Below are positions 40,575 through 54,744 of a stretch of 64,000 bases of DNA, one piece after another. Below the pieces are notes generated by a model, which did no database searches, had not been told where the DNA came from, and was given only the letters and a program-made list of their open reading frames with translations. Source of the DNA: Atherix ibis (taxonomy: Eukaryota > Arthropoda > Insecta > Diptera > Athericidae); NCBI GenBank assembly GCA_958298945.1, contig OY282608.1:79036806-79100805 (forward strand), given 5' to 3'. Position 1 is the first letter of the stretch. The number at the start of each line of letters is the position of its first letter. The translations under genes were made by a program, and so were the position numbers.

Positions 40575-42678
40575 ACCAACAAAAAAACAAACCAACAAAC
40601 AATCTAACCAACAAGCCAACAAACTAACAAACCAACAAACCAACAAACCAACAAACCAACAAACCAACAAACCAACAAACCAACATGCCAACAAACCAAC
40701 AAACCAACAAACCAACAAACCAACAAACCAACAAACCAACAAACCAACAAACCAACAAGCCAACAAACCAACAAACCAACATGCCAAAAGGCAAACAAAC
40801 AAACAAACCAACAAACCAACAAGCCAACAAGCTAACAAACCAAAAAACCAACAAACGAACAAACCAACAAACCAACGAACCAACAAACAAACAAACCAAC
40901 AAACCAACAAACCAACAAACCAACAAACCAACAAACCAACAAACCAACAAACCAACAAATAAATAAGCCAACAAACCAACAAACCAACAAACCAACAAAC
41001 CAACAAGCCAACAAGCCAACAAACCAACAAACCAACAAGCCAACAAACCAACAAACCAACAAACCAATAAACAAATAAACCAACAAACCAACAAACCAAC
41101 AAACCAACAAACCAACAAACCAACAAACCAACAAACCAACAAACCAACAAACCAACAAACCAACAAACCAACAAGCCAACAAACCAACAAACCAACATGC
41201 CAAAAGGCAAACAAACAAACAAACCAACAAACCAACAAGCCAACAAGCTAACAAACCAAAAAACCAACAAACGAACAAACCAACAAACCAACGAACCAAC
41301 AAACAAACAAACCAACAAACCAACAAACCAACAAACGAACAAACCAACAAACCAACAAACCAACAAAAAAACAAACCAACAAACAATCTAACCAACAAGC
41401 GAACAAACCAAAAAACTAACAAACGAACAAACCGACAAACCAACAAACCAACAAACAAACAAACCAACAAACCAACAAACCAACAAACCAACAAACCAAC
41501 AAACCAACAAACCAACAAACCAACAAACCAACAAACCAACAAACCAACAAACCAACAAGCCAACAAACCAACAAACCAACATGCCAACAAGCCAACAAAC
41601 AACCAAACCAACAAACCAACAAACCAACAAACCAACAAACCAACAAACCAACAAACCAACAAACCAAAAAACCAACAAACCAACAAGCCAACCAACCAAC
41701 AAAACAACAAACCAACAAACCAACAAACCAACAAACCAACAAACCAACAAGCCAACAAACTAACAAACCAACAAGTTAACAAACCAACAAACCAACAAAC
41801 CAACAAACCAACAAACCAACAAACCAACATGCCAACAAGCCCACAAACAAACAAACCAACAAACCAACAAACCAACAAACCAACAAACCAACAAACCAAC
41901 AAACCAACAAACCAACAAACCAACAAACCAAAAAACCAATAAACCAACAAACCAACAAGCCAACAAACCAACAAACCAACAAACCAGCAAACCAACAAAC
42001 CAACAAACCAACAAACGAACAAACCAACAAACCAACGAACCAACAAACAAACAAACCAACAAACCAACAAACGAACAAACCAACAAACCAACAAACCAAC
42101 AAAAAAACCAACGAACAAACAATCAAACCAACAAGCCACCAAACAAAAAAACTAACAAACGAACAAACCGACAAACCAACAAACCAACAAACAAACAAAC
42201 CAATAAACCAACATGCCAACAAGCCAACAAACAAACAAACCAACAAACCAACAAACCAACAAACCAACAAACCAACAAACCAACAAACCAACATGCCAAC
42301 AAGCCAACAAACAAACAAACCAACAAACCAACAAACCAACAAACCAACAAACCAACAAACCAGAAAACCAACAAACTAACAAACCAACAAGCCAACAAAC
42401 CAACAAACCAACAAACCAACAAACCAACAAACCAACAAACCAACAAACCAACAAGCCAACAAACTAACAAACCAACAAGTTAACAAACCAACAAACCAAC
42501 AAACCAACAAACCAACAAACCAACAAACAAATAAACCAACAAACCAACAAACCAACAAACCAACAAACCAACACGCCAACAAGCCAACAAACCAACAAAC
42601 CAACAAACCAACAAACCAAAAAACCAACAAACTAACAAACCAACAAACCAACAAACCAACAAACCAACAAACCAACAA
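40575..42678 (+). repeat. 2.1-kb tandem duplication, copy 1
   Basis: Markers recur at 2,104 bp on the left (aatctaacc 40,601 and 42,705; atgccaaaaggc about 40,791 and 42,895), 2,096 in the middle (about 41,197 and 43,293) and 2,072 on the right (M2 41,773 region, ATG 41,829, cacgcc 42,572 and 44,644). The offset falls by exactly one and then three octamers, so copy 2 lost 8 and 24 bp. Within the copy the atgccaaaaggc module itself repeats about every 378-406 bp (40,413, 40,791 and 41,197). Confidence 0.9.
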
Positions 42679-44745
42679 ACCAACAAAAAAACAAACCAAC
42701 AAACAATCTAACCAACAAGCCAACAAACTAACAAACCAACAAACCAACAAACCAACAAACCAACAAACCAACAAACCAACAAACCAACATGCCAACAAAC
42801 CAACAAACCAACAAACCAACAAACCAACAAACCAACAAACCAACAAACCAACAAACCAACAAGCCAACAAACCAACAAACCAACATGCCAAAAGGCAAAC
42901 AAACAAACAAACCAACAAACCAACAAGCCAACAAGCTAACAAACCAAAAAACCAACAAACGAACAAACCAACAAACCAACGAACCAACAAACAAACAAAC
43001 CAACAAACCAACAAACCAACAAACCAACAAACCAACAAACCAACAAACCAACAAACCAACAAATAAATAAGCCAACAAACCAACAAACCAACAAACCAAC
43101 AAACCAACAAGCCAACAAGCCAACAAACCAACAAACCAACAAGCCAACAAACCAACAAACCAACAAACCAATAAACAAATAAACCAACAAACCAACAAAC
43201 CAACAAACCAACAAACCAACAAACCAACAAACCAACAAACCAACAAACCAACAAACCAACAAACCAACAAGCCAACAAACCAACAAACCAACATGCCAAA
43301 AGGCAAACAAACAAACAAACCAACAAACCAACAAGCCAACAAGCTAACAAACCAAAAAACCAACAAACGAACAAACCAACAAACCAACGAACCAACAAAC
43401 AAACAAACCAACAAACCAACAAACCAACAAACGAACAAACCAACAAACCAACAAACCAACAAAAAAACAAACCAACAAACAATCTAACCAACAAGCCAAC
43501 AAACCAAAAAACTAACAAACGAACAAACCGACAAACCAACAAACCAACAAACAAACAAACCAACAAACCAACAAACCAACAAACCAACAAACCAACAAAC
43601 CAACAAACCAACAAACCAACAAACCAACAAACCAACAAACCAACAAGCCAACAAACCAACAAACCAACATGCCAACAAGCCAACAAACAACCAAACCAAC
43701 AAACCAACAAACCAACAAACCAACAAACCAACAAACCAACAAACCAACAAACCAAAAAACCAACAAACCAACAAGCCAACCAACCAACAAAACAACAAAC
43801 CAACAAACCAACAAACCAACAAGCCAACAAACTAACAAACCAACAAGTTAACAAACCAACAAACCAACAAACCAACAAACCAACAAACCAACAAACCAAC
43901 ATGCCAACAAGCCCACAAACAAACAAACCAACAAACCAACAAACCAACAAACCAACAAACCAACAAACCAACAAACCAACAAACCAACAAACCAACAAAC
44001 CAAAAAACCAATAAACCAACAAACCAACAAGCCAACAAACCAACAAACCAACAAACCAGCAAACCAACAAACCAACAAACCAACAAACGAACAAACCAAC
44101 AAACCAACGAACCAACAAACAAACAAACCAACAAACCAACAAACGAACAAACCAACAAACCAACAAACCAACAAAAAAACCAACGAACAAACAATCAAAC
44201 CAACAAGCCACCAAACAAAAAAACTAACAAACGAACAAACCGACAAACCAACAAACCAACAAACAAACAAACCAATAAACCAACATGCCAACAAGCCAAC
44301 AAACAAACAAACCAACAAACCAACAAACCAACAAACCAACAAACCAACAAACCAACAAACCAACATGCCAACAAGCCAACAAACAAACAAACCAACAAAC
44401 CAACAAACCAACAAACCAACAAACCAACAAACCAGAAAACCAACAAACTAACAAACCAACAAGCCAACAAACCAACAAACCAACAAACCAACAAACCAAC
44501 AAACCAACAAACCAACAAACCAACAAGCCAACAAACTAACAAACCAACAAGTTAACAAACCAACAAACCAACAAACCAACAAACCAACAAACCAACAAAC
44601 AAATAAACCAACAAACCAACAAACCAACAAACCAACAAACCAACACGCCAACAAGCCAACAAACCAACAAACCAACAAACCAACAAACCAAAAAACCAAC
44701 AAACTAACAAACCAACAAACCAACAAACCAACAAACCAACAAACG
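42679..44745 (+). repeat. 2.1-kb tandem duplication, copy 2
   Basis: This is the direct copy of 40,575-42,678, net 32 bp shorter. A single-base difference is agccaac near 43,497 against agcgaac near 41,400. Its right part (about 44,100-44,745) is present again near 48,106-48,760 at an offset of about 4,006-4,015 bp. Similarity to copy 1 ends near 44,745, where aacgaac replaces consensus. Confidence 0.9.
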
Positions 44746-47700
44746 AACAAACCAACAAACCAACAAACCAACAAACCAACAAACCAACATGCCAACAAGA
44801 AAACAAACAAACAAACCAACAAACCAACAAGCCAACAAGCTAACAAACCAAAAAACCAACAAACGAACAAACCAACAAACCAACGAACCAACAAACAAAC
44901 AAACCAACAAACCAACAAACCAACAAACGAACAAACCAACAAACCAACAAACCAGCAAACCAACAAAAAACAACCCAACAAACAATCAAACCAACAAGCC
45001 AACAAACCAACAAACCAACAAGCCAATAAGCCAACAAGCCAACAAACCAACAAGCCAATAAGCCAATAAACCAACAAACCAACAAACCAACAAAACCAAA
45101 AAACCAACAAACGAACAAACTAAAAACCAACAGAAGAACAAACCAACAAACCAACAAACCGACAAACCAACAAACCAACAAACCAACAAACCAACAAACG
45201 AACAAGCTAACAAACCAAAAAACCAACAAACGAACAAACCAACAAACCAACGAACCAACAAACAAACAAACCAACAAACCAACAAACCAACAAAAAAACC
45301 AACCAACAAACAATCAAACCAACAAGCCACCAAACCAAAAAACTAACAAACGAACAAACCGACAAACCAACAAACCAACAAACAAACAAACCAATAAACC
45401 AACATGCCAACAAGCCAACAAACAAACAAACCAACAAACCAACAAACCAACAAACCAACAAACCAACAAACCAACAAACCAAAAAACCAACAAACTAACA
45501 AACCAACAAGCTAACAAACCAACAAACCAACAAACCAACAAACCAACAAACCAACAAACCAACAAACCAACAAACCAACAAGCCAACAAACTAACAAACC
45601 AACAAACCAACAAACCAACAAACCAACAAGCCAACAAACTAACAAACCAACAAGTTAACAAACCAACAAACCAACAAACCAACAAACTAACAAACCAACA
45701 AACCAACAAACCAACAAACCAACAAACCAACATGCCAACAAGCCAACAAACAAACAAACCAACAAACCAACAAACCAACAAACCAACAAACCAACAAACC
45801 AACAAACCAACAAACCAACAAACCAACAAACCAACAAACCAACAAACCAACAAACCAACAAACCAACAAGCCAACAAACTAGCAAACCAACCAGTTAACA
45901 AACCAACAACCCAACAAGCCAACAAACCAACAAACCAACAAACCAACAAACCAACATGCCAACAAGCCAACAAACCAAAAAACCAACAAACCAACAAACC
46001 AACAAGCCAACAAACCAACAAACCAACAAACCAACAAACCATCAAACCAACAAACCAACAAACCAACAAACCAACAAGCCAACAAACTAACAAACCAACA
46101 AGTTAACAAACCAACAAACCAACAAACCAACAAACCAACAAACCAACAAATAAATAAGCCAACAAACCAACAAACCAACAAACCAACAAACCAACAAACC
46201 AACAAGCCAACAAGCCAACAAACCAACAAACCAACAAGCCAACAAACCAACAAACCAACAAACCAACAAACAAATAAACCAACAAACCAACAAACCAACA
46301 AACCAACAAACCAACAAACCAACAAACCAACAAACCAACAAACTAACAAGCCAACAAACCAACAAACCAACATGCCAAAAGGCCAACAAACAAACAAACC
46401 AACAAACCAACAAGCCAACAAGCTAACAAACCAAAAAACCAACAAACGAACAATCCAACAAACCAACGAACCAACAAACAAACAAACAAACAAACCAACA
46501 AACTAACAAACCAACAAACCAACAAAAAAACAAACCAACAAACAATCTAACCAACAAGCCAACAAACCAAAAAACTAACAAACGAACAAACCGACAAACC
46601 AACAAACTAACAAACAAACAAACCAACAAACCAACAAACCAACAAACCAACAAACCAACAAACCAACAAACCAACAAACCAACAAACCAACAAGCCAACA
46701 AACCAACAAACCAACATGCCAACAAGCCAACAAACAACCAAACCAAGAAACCAACAAACCAACAAACCAACAAACCAACAAACCAACAAACCAACAAACC
46801 AAAAAACCAACAAACCAACAAACCAACAAGCCAACAAACCAACAAACCAACAAAACAACAAACCAACAAACCAACAAACCAACAAACCAACAAACCAACA
46901 AGCCAACAAACTAACAAACCAACAAGTTAACAAACCAACAAACCAACAAACCAACAAACCAACAAACCAACATGCCAACAAGCCAACAAACAAACAAACC
47001 AACAAACCAACAAACCAACAAACCAACAAACCAACAAACCAAAAAACCAACAAACCAACAAACCAACAAACCAACAAACCAAAAAACCAATAAACCAACA
47101 AACCAACAAGCCAACAAACCAACAAACCAACAGACCAGCAAACCAACAAACCAACAAACCAACAAACCAACAAACCAACAAGCCAACAAACTAACAAACC
47201 AACAAGTTAACAAACCAACAAACCAACAAACAAATAAGCCAACAAACCAACAAACCAACAAACCAACAAACCAACAAACCAACAAGCCAACAAGCCAACA
47301 AACCAACAAACCTTTAAGCCAACAAACCAACAAACCAACAAACCAACAAACAAATAAACCAACAAACCAACAACCCAACAAACCAACAAACCAACAAACC
47401 AACAAACCAACATGCCAACAGACCAACAAACCAACAAGCCAACAAACCAAAAAACCAACAAACGAACAAACCTACAAACCAACAAACCAACAAACAAGCA
47501 AATCACCAAACCAACGAACCAACAGACCAACAAACCAACAAGCCAACAAACCAACAAACCAACATGCCAACAAGCCAAAAAACAAACAAACCAACCAACC
47601 AACAAACCAACAAACCAATAAACCAACAAATCAACAAACCAACAAGCCAACAAACCAACAAACCAACATGCCAACAAGCCAACAAACAAACAAACCAACA

Positions 47701-50700
47701 AACCAACAAACCAACAAACCAACAAACCAACAAACGAACAAACCAACAAACCAAGGAACCAACAAACCAACAAACCAACAAACCAATAAACCAACAAACC
47801 AACAAACCAACAAACCAACAAACCACAAAACAGCAAACCAACAAACCAACAAACCAACAAACCAACAAACCAACAAACCAACAAACCAACATACCAACAA
47901 ACCAACAAACCAACAAACCAACAAACCAACAAACCAACAAACCAACAAACCAACAAACCAACAAACCAACAAACCAACAAACCAACAAGCCAACAAACCA
48001 ACAAACCAACAAACCAACATGCCAACAAGCCAACAAACAAACAAACCAACAAACCAACAAGCCAACAAGCTAACAAACCAAAAAACCAACAAACGAACAA
48101 ACCAACAAACCAACGAACCAACAAACAAACAAACCAACAAACCAACAAACGAACAAACCAACAAACCAACAAACCAACAAAAAAACCAACGAACAAACAA
48201 TCAAACCAACAAGCCACCAAACAAAAAAACTAACAAACGAACAAACCGACAAACCAACAAACTAACAAACAAACAAACCAATAAACCAACATGCCAACAA
48301 GCCAACAAACAAACAAACCAACAAACCAACAAACCAACAAACCAACAAACCAACAAACCAACAAACCAACATGCCAACAAGCCAACAAACAAACAAACCA
48401 ACAAACCAACAAACCAACAAACCAACAAACCAACAAACCAGAAAACCAACAAACTAACAAACCAACAAGCCAACAAACCAACAAACCAACAAACCAGCAA
48501 ACCAACAAACCAACAAACCAACAAACCAACAAGCCAACAAACTAACAAACCAACAAGTTAACAAACCAACAAACCAACAAACCAACAAACCAACAAACCA
48601 ACAAACAAATAAACCAACAAACCAACAAACCAACAAACCAACAAACCAACAAACCAACACGCCAACAAGCCAACAAACAACAAACCAACAAACCAACAAA
48701 CCAAAAAACCAACAAACTAACAAACCAACAAACCAACAAACCAACAAACCAACAAACGAACAAACCAACAAACCAACAAACCAACAAACCAACAAACCAA
48801 CAAACCAACATGCCAACAAGAAAACAAACAAACAAACCAACATACCAACAAGCCAACGAACTAACAAACAAACAAACCAACAAACCAACAAATCAACAAA
48901 CGAACAAACCAACAAACCAACAAACCAGCAAACCAACAAAAAAACAACCCAACAAACAATCAAACCAACAAGCCAACAAACCAAAAAACTAACAAACGAA
49001 CAAACCGACAAACCAACAAACCAACAAACAAACAAACCAACAAACCAACAAACCAACAAACCAACAAGCCAACAAACCAACAAACCAACAAACCAACAAA
49101 CAAATAAACCAACAAACCAAAAAACCAACAAACCAACAAACCAACAAACCAACAAACCAACAAAACAACAAACCAACAAACCAACAAACCAACAAGCCAA
49201 CAAACCAACAAAACAACATGCCAAAAGGCCAACAAACAAACAAACCAACAAACCAACAACCCAACAAGCTAACAAACCAAAAAACCAACAAACGAACAAT
49301 CCAACAAACCAACGAACCAACAAACAAACAAACCAACAAAGCAACAAACCAACAAACGAACAAACCAACAAACCAACAAACCAACAAAAAAACAAACCAA
49401 CAATGAATCTAACCAACAAGCCAACAAACCAAAAAACTAACAAACGAACAAACCGACAAACCAACAAACCAACAAACAAACAAACCAACAAACCAACAAA
49501 CCAACAAACTAACAAACCAACAAACCAACAAACCAACAAACCAACAAGCCAACAAACCAACAAACCAACAAACCAACAAAACAACAAACCAACAAACCAA
49601 CAAACCAACAAACCAACAAACCAACAAGCCAACAAACTAACAAACCAACAAGTCAACAAACCAACAAACCAACAAACCAACAAACCAACAAACCAACAAA
49701 CCAACATGCCAACAAACCAACAAACAAACAAACCAACAAACCAACAAACCAACAAACCAACGAACCAACAAACCAACAAACCAACAAACCAACAAACCAA
49801 CAAACCAAAAAACCAACAAACCAACAAACCAACAAGCCAACAAACCAACAAACCAACAAACCAACAAACCAACAAACCAACAAACCAACAAACCAACAAA
49901 CCAACAAGCCAACAAACTAACAAACCAACAAGTTAACAAACCAACAAACCAACAAACCAACAAACCAACAAACAAATAAGCCAACAAACCAACAAACCAA
50001 CAAACCAACAAACCAACAAACCAACAAACCAACAAGCCAACAAGCCAACAAACCAACAAACCTTTAAGCCAACAAACCAACAAACCAACAAACCAACAAA
50101 CAAATAAACCAACAAACCAACAACCCAACAAACCAACAAACCAACAAACCAACAAACCAACAAGCCAACAGACCAACAAACCAACAAGCCAACAAACCAA
50201 AAAACCAGCAAACGAACAAACCTACAAACCAACAAACCAACAAACAAGCAAATCACCAAACCAACGAACCAACAAACCAACAAATCAACAAGCCAACAAA
50301 CCAACAAACCAACATGCCAACAAGCCAAAAAACAAACAAACCAACCAACCAACAAACCAACAAACCAATACACCAACAAATCAACAAACCAACAAGCCAA
50401 CAAACCAACAAACCAACATGCCAACAAGCCAACAAACAAACAAACCAACAAACCAACAAACCAACAAACCAACAAGCCAACAAACCAAAAAACCAACAAA
50501 CGAACAAACCAACAAACCAACAAACAAACAAACCAACAAACCAACAAACCAACAAACCAACAAACCAACAAACCAACAAACCAACAAATTAACAAACCAA
50601 CAAACCAAAAAACCAACAAACCAACAAACCAACAAGCCAACAAACCAACAAACCAACAAACCAACAAACCAACAAACCAACAAACCAACAAATCAACAAA

Positions 50701-52741
50701 CCAACAAACCAACAAACCAACAAACCAACAAGCCAGCAAACTAATAAACCAACAAGTTAGCAAACCAACAAACCAACAAACCAACAAACAAATAAACCAA
50801 CAAACCAACAAACCAACAAACCAACAAACCAACAAACCAACACGCCAACAAGCCAACAAACCAACAAACCAACAAACCAACAAACCAACAAACCAAAAAA
50901 CCAACAAACTAACAAACCAACAAACCAACAAACCAACAAACCAACAAACCAACAAACGAACAAACCAACAAACCAACAAGCCAACAAACCAACAAACCAA
51001 CATGCCAACAAGAAAACAAACAAACAAACCAACAAACCAACAAGCCAACAAGCTAACAAACCAAAAAACCAACAAACGAACAAACCAACAAACCAACGAA
51101 CCAACAAACAAACAAACCAACAAACCAACAAACCAACAAACGAACAAACCAACAAACCAACAATCCAGCAAACCAACAAAAAAACAACACAACAAAAAAT
51201 CAAACCAACAAGCCAACAAACCAAAAAACTAACAAACGAACAAACCGACAAACCAACAAACCAACAAACAACCAAACCAACAAACCAACAAACCAACAAA
51301 CCAACAAACCAACAAACCAACAAACCAACAAACCAACAAGCCAACAAACCAACAAACCAACATGCCAATAAGCCAACAAACAAACAAACCAACAAACCAA
51401 CAAACCAACAAACCAACAAACCAACAAACCAACAAACCAACAAACCAACAAACCAAAAAACCAACAAACCAACAAACCAACAAGCCAACAAACCATCAAA
51501 CCAACAAACCAACAAACCAACAAACCAACAAACCAACAAACCAAGAAACCAACAAGCCAACAAACTAACAAACCAACAAGATAACAAACCAACAAACCAA
51601 CAAACCAACAAACCAACAAACCAACAAACCAACAAACCAACAAACCAACAAACCAACATGCCAACAAACAAACAAACCAACAAACCAACAAAAAAACAAA
51701 CCAACAAACCAACAAACCAACAAACCAACAAACCAACAAACCAACAAACCAAAAAACCAACTAACCAACAAACCAACAAGCCAACAAACCAACAAACCAA
51801 CAAACCAACAAACCAACAAACCAACAAACCTACAAGCCAACAAAGTAACAAACCAACAAGTTAACAAACCAACTAACCAGCAAACCAACAAACCAACAAA
51901 CAAATAAGCCAACAAACCAACAAACCAACAAACCAACAAACCAACAAACCAACAAACCAACAAGCCAACAAGCCAACAAACCAACAAACCAACAAACCAA
52001 CAAACCAACAAACCAACAAACAAATAAACCAACAAACCAACAAACCAACAAACCAACAAATCAACAAACTAACAAACCAACAAACCAACAAACTAACAAA
52101 CCAACAAACCAACAAACCAACAAACCAACAAACCAACAAACCAACAAACCAACAAACCAACAAACCAACAAACTTACAAGCCAACAAACCAACAAACCAA
52201 CATGCCAACAAGCCAAAAAACAAACAAACAAACCAACCAACCAATAAACCAACAAACCAACAAACCAACAAACCAACAAGCCAACAAACCAACAAACCAA
52301 CATGCCAACAAGCCAACAAACAAACAAACCAACAAACTAACAAACCAACAAACCAACAAACCAACAAGCCAACAAACCAAAAAACCAACAAACGAACAAA
52401 CCAACAAACCAACAAACAAACAAACCAACAAACCAACAAACCAACAAACCAACAAACCAACAAACCAACAAACCAAAAAACCAACAAACCAACAAACCAA
52501 CAAGCCAACAAACCAACAAACCAACAAACCAACAAACCAACAAACCAACAAACCAGCAAACCAACAAACCAACAAACCAACAAACCAACAAACCAACAAA
52601 CCAACAAACCAACAAGCCAACAAACCAACGAACCAATATGCCAACAAGCCAACAAGCTAACAAACTAAAATCCCAACAAACGAACAAACCAACAAACCAA
52701 CAAACCAACAAACCAACAAACGAACAAACCAACAAACCAAC
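44746..52741 (+). repeat. Block I: interspersed shared modules
   Basis: There is no single tandem period here. Modules are shared with other blocks and with each other. A cacgcc to atgccaacaagaaaac module occurs at about 44,549-45,000, 48,556-48,990 and 50,757-51,232 (ATG 44,789, 48,810 and 51,002). About 47,220-47,700 is repeated at about 49,970-50,450 with cctttaagcc at 47,311 and 50,061 (2,750 bp). Segment 47,640-47,840 carries caaggaacc and ccacaaaacagc as at 32.35 kb. M2 occurs at about 45,893, 46,101, 46,924, 47,215, 48,556, 49,931, 50,755 (as agttagc) and 51,856. Confidence 0.75.
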
Positions 52742-52754
52742 AAAAAAAAAAAAA
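52742..52754 (+). repeat. A13 homopolymer tract
   Basis: Thirteen consecutive A residues, the longest homopolymer I found in the window. The surrounding order (aacgaac, this tract, caaacaatc, aagcc, aaaaaaactaac, aacgaac) matches sites elsewhere that read caaaaaaac, such as 40,580 and 42,685. The tract is therefore likely an expanded version of that variant. It could also be a sequencing or consensus-length error. Confidence 0.85.
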
Positions 52755-54744
52755 CAAACAATCAAAACAACAAGCCAACAAACCAAAAAAACTAACAAAC
52801 GAACAAACCGACAAACCAACAAACCAACAAACACACAAATAAACAAACCAACAAACCAACAAACAAACAAACCAACAAACCAACAAACCAACAAACCAAC
52901 AAACCAACAAACCAACAAGCCAACAAACCAACAAACCAACATGCCAACAAGCCAACAAACAAACAAGCCAACAAACCATCAAACCAACAAACCAAAAAAC
53001 CAACAAACCAACAAACCACCAAACCAGCAAACCAACAAACCAACAAACCAACAAACCAACAAGCCAACAAACTAACAAACCAACAAGTTAACAAACCAAC
53101 AAACCAACAAACCAACAAACCAACAAACCAACATGCCAACAAGCCAACAAACAAACAAACCAACAAACCAACATACCAACAAACCAACAAACCAACAAAC
53201 CAACAAACCAACAAACCAACAAACCAACAAACCAAAAAACCAACAAACCAACAAACCAACAAGCCAACAAACCAACACACCAACAAACCAACAAACCAAC
53301 AAACGAACAAATCAACAAACCAACAAGCCAACAAACTAACAAACCAACAAGTTAACAAACCAACAAACCAACAAATCAACAAACCAACAAATAAGTCAAC
53401 AAACCAACAAACCCACAAACCAACAAACCAACAAACCAACAAGCCAACAAGCCAACAAACCAACAAACCAAAAAACCAACAAGCGAACAGACCAACAAAC
53501 CAACAAACAAATAAACCAACAAACCAACAAACCAACAAACCAAAAAACCAACAAACCAACAAACCAACAAGCCAACAGACCAATAAACAAGCAAATCAAC
53601 AAACCAACATGCCAACAAGCCAAAAAAACAAACAAACCAACCAACCAACAAACCAACAAACCAACAAACCAACAAACCAACAAGCCAACAAACCAAAAAA
53701 CCAACATGCCAACAAACCAACAAACAAACAAACCAACAAACCAACAAACCAACAAACCAACAAGCCAACAAACCAAAAAACCAACAAACCAACAAACAAA
53801 CAAACCAAAAAATCAACAAACCAACAAACCAACAAACCAACAAACCAACAAACCAACAAACCAACAAACCAAAAAACCAACAAACCAACAAACCAACAAA
53901 CCAACAAACCAACCAGCCAACAAACCAACAAACCAACAAACCAACAAACTAACAAACCAACAAACCAACAAACCAACAAACCAACAAGCCAACAAACTAA
54001 CAAGCCAACAAGTTAGCAAACCAACAAACCAACAAACCAACAAACAAATAAACCAACAAACCAACAAACCAACAAACCAACAAACCAACAAACCAACAAA
54101 CCAACAAACCAACACGCCAACAAGCCAACAAACCAACAAACCAACTAACCAACTAACCAACAAACCAACAAACCAACAAACCAACAAACCAACAAACCAA
54201 CAAACTAACAAACCAACAAACCAACAAACCAACAAACGAACAAACCAACAAACCAACAAGCCAACAAGCCAAAAAAACAACAAACGAACACACCAACAAA
54301 CCAACAAACAAACAAACAAACAAACCAACAAACCAACAAACCAACAAACCAAGAAACCAACAAGCCAACAAACAAACAAACCAACAGACCAACAAACCAA
54401 CAAACCGACAAACCAACAAACCAACAAACCAACATGCCAACAAACAAACAAACAAACAACCGACAAACCAACAAACCAACAAACCGACAAACCAACAAAC
54501 CAACAAACCAACAAGCCAACAAACCAAAAAACCAACAAACGAACAAACCAACAAACCAACAAACCAACCAACAAACAAACCAACAAACCAACAAACCAAC
54601 AAACCAACAAACCAACAAACTAACAAACAAACTAACCAACAAGCCAACAAACCAACAAACCAACATGCCAAGAAGCCAACAAACCAACAAACCAACTAAC
54701 CAACAAACCAACAAACCAACAAACCAACAAACCAACAAGCCAAC
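52755..54744 (+). repeat. Block J: diverged modules
   Basis: This satellite holds M1 modules (ATG about 52,941, 53,133 and 53,609), M2 modules (agttaac about 53,088 and 53,349; agttagc about 54,012), aaataagtcaac (about 53,392) and cacgcc (about 54,113). A cluster of accgac and caacagacc variants begins near 54,380 and leads into the following 1.86-kb duplication. Register shifts occur at ccaaaaaaac (about 53,622) and in the caaccaac variants. Confidence 0.7.

Noticed and set aside
46972..48561. 529-codon + strand frame rich in N, Q, T, K and P (prion-like or low-complexity protein)
   Set aside because: It is the same artefact: a PTNQQTNK cycle starting at an M1 ATG. No promoter, splice pattern or non-repeat sequence accompanies it.
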